A stretch of DNA of 64,000 nt from positions 9,920,001 to 9,984,000 of the forward strand of contig JAKZAN010000007.1 of the NCBI GenBank assembly GCA_023053545.1. The letters run 5' to 3'. The DNA comes from Lepidurus packardi. Taxonomy: Eukaryota; Arthropoda; Branchiopoda; Notostraca; Triopsidae. Positions 56,564 to 64,000 of this stretch are shown one piece after another (the first letter of the stretch is position 1; each line of letters begins with the position of its first letter). The notes beneath the pieces are model-generated. The model ran no database searches. It was given only the letters and a program-made list of their open reading frames with translations, and was not told the origin of the DNA. The position numbers and the translations under genes were made by a program.

Positions 56564-57980
56564 TTAGCCCAAGATGCGAATGGGGTTGAGAGCAATGTTG
56601 CAGGCGTTGACTCCTCGCTTCAGGTAGAAATATCCTCCCAAGCCCCATGTCGGTCCCTGCCAGTCGTTTTGTTTCCACTGTTTCTACTGTTTGTTTCCAC
56701 TTGTTTCCACTCATTCTACTGTTTCGAGTTACTTAAGTTGGAGAGAAAGGAGTTTAGAAAAAAGAGTAATAAATCCTTACCGTTTCATAGTACGTAGCAT
56801 TCAGAGCGATACCAGCGTAGATAATCCCAGCGTGACACCTAACTTCAAGAAAGTGACGGATGCGTTAGACTACCTGTCTAACGCATCCGTCACTTTCTTG
56901 AAGTTAGGTGTCACGCAGGCCACTTCAACGTTGGGTAACGCACACTCCAGAACTTGCTCAACACTGGTTCATTCCAATTCCAAGATATAGAAGCCAAGTC
57001 AATTTGGTAGTTTTACCTGAAATCGCGAAGAACTTTTTCCTTGCTTGACATGCAGTCTGTGTATTCCGCCAAAGCGACGGCGGGAAGAGCCCATTGTGTA
57101 AAGGGGCAAGTCTCATCAGACCCAAAGATGAATTGTTCGGAAATGGGAGGCATGCATTTCCTGGAGCGGTAATCCACCTAAGAATCCACCTTGTACTTCA
57201 GAGACAACTCCACTCATCAACACTCTACAAAGTCAATAGTTGGAGGCCAAAATGCAGCTTACCTTGAAAGAATTCCCAGCTCTTTCTTCGCCCATCTTTA
57301 TTACATCGTAGTGGTCCTGGCAATCGTAAAATTTAAAAAAAAAAATCAGTTTCAAGAAAATTCAATATCCCATATCTCTCTATTCAGAGTGGGTAAGTCT
57401 AGATTTTCTAATATTTGGTTAGATGGACTTGGACGCGTTATAATTTAAGCCTTTTTTTTCCAACTAACAAAAAGTCTCGTTTCAGATCCGTTTTTAATTA
57501 TTTCCAAGCTATAGAAAATTAAGTGCATCAAATGTGTTGAAAAGCAAAAGTGATCAAGTTTAAGTTACTACATCTTCTGGCATACAACTACCCCTAAAAC
57601 TGACCCTGTTGAAGCAATATCCCATTTTAGTCATTAAATAAGGACTTTTCAAAATAAGTATACAGAATATGGAGTATGTTTTTTCATAGAATATTAAAAA
57701 TGTTAAAAATATTAGAAACTTAGGGAATTCGTGCCAACAGTTTACATAGATGTACTGGAGCCTACAATGTATGGCAATTTTGGTGGTGCATCTCTAGATT
57801 AGACGTCACGGCGTCATTGTTTACTTTCAAATGAAAACCCAAAAATAGCTTCCGTGTTCAAGAGAAGAAGGATGGATTTCTTACCTTCTCGACAGGGGGC
57901 AGCTCCAGCACGGCTGCGGAGACAGCGGTCAGCAAGAGGAAATGTACCAGGCCGGGTACTCGTACTTGGAATTCAGCCAT
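56564..57980 (-). pseudogene. Decayed papain-like (C1) cysteine protease
   Basis: Exon-like blocks (minus order): 57885-57980 (leader MAEFQVRVPGLVHFLLLTAV), 57263-57316 (DHYDVIKMGEERAGNSFK), 57019-57177 (DETCPFTQWALPAVALAEYR), about 56873-56962 (VEQVLECALPNVEV), 56781-56836 (HAGIIYAGIALNATYYET) and 56564-56677 (NDWQGPTWGLGGYFYLKRGV, NACNI). The order matches papain: the active-site helix, the SVEQLLDC-like segment, the PVSVGI-like segment and the final WGxxGYF..RG..xCGI. In papains the helix reads CGSCWAF; here the residue before Trp is Gln, so the catalytic Cys is absent, and the segment with the catalytic His is missing. The splice phase into block four does not fit and a 41-bp hairpin disrupts its end. 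A TATA box and leader are intact. Confidence 0.65.
56830..56916. repeat. Perfect 41-bp inverted repeat (5-bp loop) inside the papain-like locus
   Basis: Arms 56830-56870 and 56876-56916 are exact reverse complements, starting GCGTGACACCTAACTTCAAG; loop TACCT. The arm on the minus strand is part of the exon-like block ending NFKKVTDALD, so coding sequence has been copied in inverse orientation next to itself. Confidence 0.95.
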
Positions 57981-58128
57981 CGAAAATTTCGACTGGATGC
58001 AAGGATTGAAGACTGGATGAAGAACAGTTGAGCAGAATAGACAGAGCCAATAAAGCTGTGATAAACTGCCGACTGAACTGATCAGAGCTCGTTTGAAGGA
58101 CTGATACTTTCCCATAGAGATGGGCGTC

Positions 58129-58137
58129 CTTATATAG
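58129..58137 (-). promoter_or_regulatory. Candidate TATA box of the papain-like locus
   Basis: The minus strand reads GCTATATAAGG, about 150 bp upstream of the leader-peptide ATG, a usual distance for a short 5' UTR. Confidence 0.5.
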
Positions 58138-58139
58138 CT

Positions 58140-60317
58140 CGGTTTCGAAGAGGGAATTCCCCTTTCATGCATCTGATACATATATGCGACTGTACGACTA
58201 TAGTTAAATTTAGATAGTGCCACGTATTCTTCGCTCGTCTGGCATGCGTTTGTCTTCGTGTCTTCGTTGCTTTCCATCGCTCCGCCCTTTCATATAGATA
58301 TTATGCAAAGGATCTGAAGCACATTGAACGATTGTTCCACGCTTCTCTGCTTTAATTCCCTCAGTAAAGTATTCGTGAAAGTGTGCGCTAAAAGATTCTG
58401 AACTCGGAGCTTTCTGGTCCAAGTTACCGTGTAGTCACCTCGTTCATTGGTCAATGTTTCTTTGTTGTTGTTTTTTACAAAGTTTTGTTTCGCTTTTATA
58501 ACTAACGCTGAAGGAATAAAATGTATATTTTTCACTTCGTTCCAATTTCAAGTTCAACTTTCTTTTTAGATGATTAAGTTAGCCCAGCCAGTCATTCCAA
58601 ATTTCAGTTTGTACTAAAATGTTTACGAATCTGGTTTCGGTTTCCTGTCTTGTTTGCCTTTGACTGATTTTCTCGTGTCTTCGTTACCTTTGATTAATTA
58701 TTTTTTTCGTATTTAAAAAAAAAAAAGGTTTTGTAAACAAAAGTTTGCTATTGTATCTTAAGCTCGCGCTTGATTAATTATTGTGTGTATACTATACTTT
58801 TAAGTATCTGGTTGGCTGTTTCAGATAAAAAGATAATTGCTAAATGATAAATAAGAAAATAATTGATAAATAAGAAAATTCATTCGCAGCAAATGAAAAT
58901 CAGCAAAATCAGCAAATGAAAATGTAGTCCAGTTGCTGTCTTTTGTTGATACTAGTTGTCCAAATGGCGGACTTATGCACCATATTGTATGTATGCCTTA
59001 TTTTGACTATTTACCCTATATTCATAATCCAATTTTCACTAGTCATGTTATAGTTGACTAAAAATAAGAGATGGGAGTCTCACATTGGGAGATTACAGTG
59101 AGTGGCATACATTAAATGGAAAGACTTACAAAAACACAAAATGACAGAAAAAACCCAGGAAAGACATATTCCTGCATAATTTCAAATATAGGGTTAGAGG
59201 TTTGTTTAAATATAGTTTCACGTAGTCTAATTCGACTATGAATAACTACTTCTACAAACCACAGCTTATTACTTATTTTTCTCAAAAATATTTCCATTAT
59301 ATTATCAAATCTTTGTATTCGCTTATTTTTTATCTTACAAAAGCGTGTGTTCACGCGCCAAGTAACCTTTAATGTTGAAATCGAATTAAAGTTTACACAT
59401 TGTGGCCCTACCCACCTGTTGTATGATTGGTGGAAGTAGGCCTGTCAGCCAGAAAGTTGAGCGCTGCTGAACTCTTGACACGGTAGTTTTCTGACAGGAG
59501 TTCTAGACAATTTTGTTATTTTACACATGGAAAAAAAAATTACCTAAGCTAAACAAACCTAATTCATTTCCAATCCAACTACGAATTTTCAGCTCCAATG
59601 ACACGTGTTTGTCAATCTTTTCCGGAGAACATTTGCAACAATATGACACACTAGTGTAACTTTTGACCTTCAGGTTTTTAACCGGGGACCGTGTCGGTGC
59701 GGTTAGGTATCCGTTATCCGATCATGTGTTCGTGATCCGATCATAAAAATGCGCCCAAAAGTATTCGTAATCTGATCTGTTCCTTAACCGATCACCCACT
59801 ATATCAAGATGGCGGACGTTGTGTTGTGAAGACGGCTGACTTACGTAGCATATTGCATTTATGCTTTACTACGACTATTTACTTCATGTTTATACTCTAT
59901 TTTGATTACGAATAATCTATAAATCATCTAATTTTCCCTACTTATACCGTATTTGTCTTAAATAAGTGAAGGGGTACTACTGTCAGAGATATACATAAGA
60001 AAGAATGAAGAACAAAAGGACGAAATGGCAAATACACTAAGAAAAGTATATGTGTAAGTGCAAATAGGGCTAGAGATCAGTTAAAGTACAGTTTCGAGAC
60101 ACATAATTGCATTTGGAAAAAGGACTATTACAAAAACCACTTTTTTCATTCTTTATCTACTGTGCCCACGAAAGGGCATCATTCCGAGGGTCGTCAACCG
60201 CCGCATTAACTGGTAGCTATGAATTGGATTGCCTAAGATCCTCTCCTCGAAATCCCCGTCGTTTTGGATATTTTCATTAGTCAAGGATTGATATTGTTCT
60301 AAATAACTGTTGACAAA
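58140..60317. other. About 2.2 kb without a recognised gene
   Basis: AT-rich with short repeats (ATCCGATCAT-like words near 59710-59750, AAAATCAGCAAATGAAA near 58900). No supported ORF or RNA gene. Confidence 0.45.
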
Positions 60318-61347
60318 ACGCAAGCAATACAAAACATCAACTGCTTACAGGGAAACATGGAATACTTTGAATGTCTCACTTCTGTATGGATTGCGTTTTT
60401 TGTTCCTTTTGGTTTACCAACGTTTTCATGACGCTCACCATATCTTTTTCCATTTGAAAGATACTTAGCATGTCTTTGGCGCTGTCCAGGTCGTCGCAAC
60501 GCACTACTTGTACTAGTACAGCCGTTACTACGATTACGTAGGTTTTCAGCTACATCTTTAGGATTCCCTATTGGGATAACGAACGAAACCATACCACCTA
60601 TGTATTAAAATTGTATTTCGTTCAATTGAAGGCCGACATTCGAACGATCGTTCAAATGTCGGGAATTCCCCTTTTAAATTCATAGATTTATTTATTTCAC
60701 TATTATTTAATTCATTCGAGTATTCACTAAAGTAGCAATGAAATAAAATACAATGCAATAAAATAGCATATAAAGATTGTCAAAATACCTTCAATATGGT
60801 ATAAATGGGAATATGAATAAGAAACGATAGTTTAACACTAAACATCTTGCTGTTTTAAGAATAGATTCATATGTTTACCTTGTATTTGAAATGGGGTTGT
60901 CAGCCAATTTTCGCACTCGGATTCACTCGGTATGCGTTCCACTTCGGAATGCTGTCTATATCAACTGCACCTGGTGTCCTTGCTATGAAAATATTCCTCT
61001 GATAATATCTCATCTTTATATAGAACAGTACACCCTCCCCATACATGATCCACATATTCTGCCACCAGGTAATGTATTCATGCTTCACAGGTGGTGTCCG
61101 AAAACCCATTAGGGAGATTCCGCCCCCACGCCAGGGAATCCACCCACAAGGTTTCCACCCTCTAACACTCATGATGCATTCACCGGTGTCGCCATGACAA
61201 ATGTTACATATCCACCGTTTCTAGGACGCTTTCCAGATAATATGACATGGCTATGCTATACTTCGCTGCGCTAGTTTTCCGTGAAACTGGACGCTACGAC
61301 GTGTAGGAACATTTTTGAGTTCTTCCTAACTATGGAACGGCGAAGCC
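60318..61347 (-). repeat. 1-kb dispersed repeat, copy 2 (inverted)
   Basis: Reverse-complement match to 52518-53530 with many scattered differences. On the minus strand an open stretch reads IPIGNPKDVAENLRNRSNG and GERHENVGKPKGTKNAIHTE; copy 1 has the same frame with substitutions and stops. The origin of the repeat is unknown; it may include an old captured exon. Confidence 0.88.
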
Positions 61348-61395
61348 TTTGTGTTCCCTCGAGATCAAGGAACATTCTTACATTGCGAAGTTTAA

Positions 61396-61889
61396 GGGTG
61401 GCCTCACACTGGGTGCCTATGAGGCCTAAAGTCCCTAAGAGAGTGCCCAAGACGTCCTTTACCTTCAATTAGCGGGCAGTGGGCTTTTTCGGTCGCTAGC
61501 TATGGATAGCCCGTTAATTGAACGAGGCAGGGTCACAAAAAAGGGTATTTGACCAACGAATGACGAGAGTATAGTCACATGACTTAGGAATAGACGTGGT
61601 AGTGGAAAGGTTGGGAAAAAATAACTAAGATTTGTAGTACAATGTTATTGTCATTGATTACCCTGTGGAATGTTTCTTTTGATCCTTGTTGACCTTCGTC
61701 ATATGCCCTTGTCTCAGACCAGAGTATTCTTGTGTAAATCTAGCCACGCATTGTACTTACAAGTTATTATCGCCACAGCCTACTAATACCTAGTCTCCGC
61801 CTCTACCTCCTGCTCACCGCAGGTAGACGTGTTGGTGTCTGTGAGGTGTCTATCCTTAATGGCTTAGGCACTCCAGTGTGAGTCCACCC
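61396..61889. mobile_element. About 0.5-kb MITE-like element flanked by TAA
   Basis: Left end GGGTGGCCTCACACTGGGTGCC, right end GGCACTCCAGTGTGAGTCCACCC in reverse complement with few mismatches; TAA lies directly outside both ends. A three-base TWA duplication would fit PIF/Harbinger, but the assignment is tentative. No transposase. Confidence 0.6.
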
Positions 61890-61892
61890 TAA

Positions 61893-63648
61893 GGCTCCCA
61901 TATACCCAAGCTTATTGATAGGAAAGAGTCACAGATGGCGCTGATAGTTTTTAATGTTTTGCGACTTGCGTAAGAAATCCTAGCTTCAAGAAACGAGACT
62001 CGACTTCAAGGAACACGCGGCTACAATTGTAATCCAAGTTTCTAGAAAGCAAAGTTAAAGTTAAAACTCGTCCAAGCCCATCTTATTCTTAAGAGCGCTA
62101 CGGCTACTCTTCTATTCGTGTGTTCTAGCCATGGTTGCGGTTTAAGAGACCTGGCCGCTTGTACCAATTCTTGTTCTTATGACAAGCGCCAGAGTGGGGC
62201 TGTAATGGCGGATGCGACACTCTTTCTCAATAGATGGCGTAGTTTGGAAACCAGTCTATAATAGAGACAAATTTGCTAATAGAAAATTCAGAGCTCCTTC
62301 GAAGAACCTTTTGCAAAAGGGTTCGGCAGACAACTCCTATAGGACACATCTCAAACTGATAACGGATTTATTTCTTATTTGAACTATCCACATTTCTTCG
62401 TACTTCTTCAAATTATTTATGTAGTCCATCTTTTTTATGTAGCCTTACATTAATCTTGAACATAACAACAGAATGGGTTACTGGGGCATAAATCAGCTTT
62501 CCCACATAATCCAAATTTATTCACTTAACTGTCCAATTCAAACAGGTGAAAGTGAATTACTAAGCCTGCAGAAATATAAATGAAGTAGACCTAAACTGCT
62601 CTGAAGCCAGGGGGGGGCATTGCCACCCCCCTGGTTTCGAGAGCCCCCTCAAACCCGCAAATGCCGCCACGGGCTAATATTGATATATCAACATAAAATT
62701 GCCACGTAAGAAAAAAGACCACCGACATATCTTGTGGAACTTAGATCATTTAACCTGGAACTTTTTAAAAGTGATTCGAAAATAATTGAGCCAGAGAACG
62801 AGATGAGCACTTGATTGCACTCTTTACATGCGCAGGGTCGCGAAAGTTTTTAATGGGTCTTGTATTTAGGCAAACAAGGTATTAAACGGTGTTGATACGC
62901 CGTAGCAGACTATGAGACCTTTTTCACCTTGCTTGAAGGAATAAAAACCACTGACCTGTTAGGTATGCATTCATTTGAAAAGCCTACTTGGCATGCCAAG
63001 GTTATCCTACTTGTATGTGCCATAGATGCTACTGCCAGGTATGTTTCCTAGCTCCTAACTTTCTAAGAAAAGTAAGGTAAAGCTTATATATAATACATAC
63101 TAACCACTTATGTATCTATTGATCTAGTTCTGAATAGGTTACAGTAGTGTAACATAGTTCTCTGGTACGTACCAGACACCACTTTTATAAGCGTGCCAAT
63201 AATTTTCATTAGTTTATTATATTCTAAATGAAGCTGTTTGGATCCTTTGATAAGCTTTAATGCTTTATCTGATCAATAAAGTTGGCAGTTTAAAGGCACG
63301 TATTAATGAGTATTAATGAAGGTCAACAGACATGTTCTGAATAATTTACTTGAATAAATATTTTCGTCAACGATTACATCAAACGTCAATCAGGTTATGG
63401 TTTTCATGTTACATGTGAGTCACTAAATAATAAAAAAATACTTTTATACCATGATTTGGCCGAAATAGCATCCAAGTATCATATATTCAATGTTATAGTA
63501 GACTTTGGCCTTTTTGAATTAAAGTTGTTAATTATAAGCATTTAAGTCGAATAGTTATGCTCGAAATAAAGGTTTAACTTCAATTTTTTTTCCGTGCTGT
63601 ATACCCTTGTTTAAACATTTTAAATGCTTCAAAATAATTGTTAGTGAC
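61893..63648. other. About 1.8 kb without a recognised gene
   Basis: A G/C palindrome (CCAGGGGGGGG..CCCCCCTGG) lies at about 62608-62635. The rest is AT-rich with no supported feature. Confidence 0.45.
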
Positions 63649-64000
63649 TTAATTCAAGGCGATAGTAGATGCATGCAAACTCGCTATATCCACGAAGGAA
63701 AGCGTAGGCTTGATAGGGAGGTTAGGGGAACCTTTGTCGAGGAGTTTTTCCAAATACATTCTTCTCCTGCTCGCTCCACATATAGAAGTTCCACTGCATT
63801 CGCTGCATGTCTTCGTCGCACTCGAATTCGCCGATGAATTTGGATCGTTACCACCTTTACAAACGCAGCAAGTGCTCGTGCATTGTGATACTGTAGCAGT
63901 ACAAGCTGTGCTCGTGCATTGTGATATTGTAGAAGTACATGCTGTGCTCGTGGCTGTGCATTGGGTTGACGTACTAGTACAGGACGTAGCGGTACAGCTT
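63649..64000 (-). CDS. Partial Cys/Thr-repeat protein, C-terminal exon running off the window
   Basis: On the minus strand a frame is open from the window edge to a TAA at 63649-63651, 116 full codons. It begins with imperfect repeats such as CTSTACTATVSQ and CTSTISQ, in which Cys comes every four to nine residues between Thr/Ser/Ala. These are followed by TCCVCKGGNDPNSS, CSECSGTSICGAS and a tail without Cys (LEKLLDKGSPNLPIKP). No start codon is visible because the gene continues to the right. The composition suggests a secreted, heavily O-glycosylated, disulfide-linked protein. No family recognised, and chance openness of a repeat cannot be excluded. Confidence 0.5.
   Translation of the reverse strand, partial: SCTATSCTSTSTQCTATSTACTSTISQCTSTACTATVSQCTSTCCVCKGGNDPNSSANSSATKTCSECSGTSICGASRRRMYLEKLLDKGSPNLPIKPTLSFVDIASLHASTIALN

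Noticed and set aside
62608-62635. G-run/C-run palindrome
   Set aside because: Short simple-sequence palindrome without gene context.
1-64000. tRNA, rRNA or CRISPR features
   Set aside because: GTTCGA-type words checked by eye gave no tRNA fold (one is inside the LTR); no rRNA-like or spaced-repeat arrays seen.

Overview
This is nuclear DNA of an animal. Genes are split by short introns (mostly 50-100 bp, GT..AG), and the conserved genes are animal genes: an augmin subunit, the exosome nuclease Rrp6/EXOSC10, calpain-7 and a Golgi carbohydrate sulfotransferase. Short introns, a Ty3/gypsy element, a Tigger-like remnant and several MITE-like repeats suggest a compact arthropod genome. A branchiopod crustacean such as Daphnia is my best guess, but this is inference from style and not shown by any marker gene. 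Start codons and splice sites were assigned by hand from reading frame, GT/AG signals and phase agreement.

Layout. 0.5-4.2 kb: HAUS6-like gene (minus, 12 exons). 5.6-9.3 kb: two tandem paralogues of a secreted PAN-like protein with an unrecognised C-terminal domain. 9.8-13.4 kb: EXOSC10 (plus, 15 exons). 13.7-17.0 kb: a secreted legumain-like (C13 fold) protein lacking both catalytic residues (minus, 5 exons). 17-20.9 kb: no gene seen. 20.9-24.5 kb: calpain-7 (plus, 10 exons). 26.3-50.7 kb: a dispersed array of small secreted Cys-rich PAN-like genes, all with the same three-exon, phase 1-1 layout: five with a complete three-exon set, one of them broken by a transposon, plus one lacking its first exon and two fragments. 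Between the first two members lies a 6.5 kb tract (28.3-34.8 kb) of tandemly duplicated modules that keep splice-site-like junctions but no shared reading frame; it may be a spliced non-coding locus. Next come a TTAA-flanked foldback transposon sitting inside an exon (36-37 kb) and an intact Ty3/gypsy retrotransposon with identical LTRs and a 5-bp target duplication (37.5-42 kb).

50.7-64 kb is accessory sequence: a Tigger/pogo-like remnant, a truncated sulfotransferase copy, one intact sulfotransferase gene (54.1-55.4 kb), a decayed papain-like gene containing a perfect 41-bp hairpin (56.6-58.0 kb), two inverted copies of a 1-kb unknown repeat, and at the right edge part of a Cys/Thr-repeat protein on the minus strand.

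The housekeeping genes are unrelated neighbours. The most distinctive content is the group of expanding, rearranging secreted Cys-rich proteins and inactive-protease-like proteins, which resembles fast-evolving surface, feeding or defence gene families. That role is inference only.
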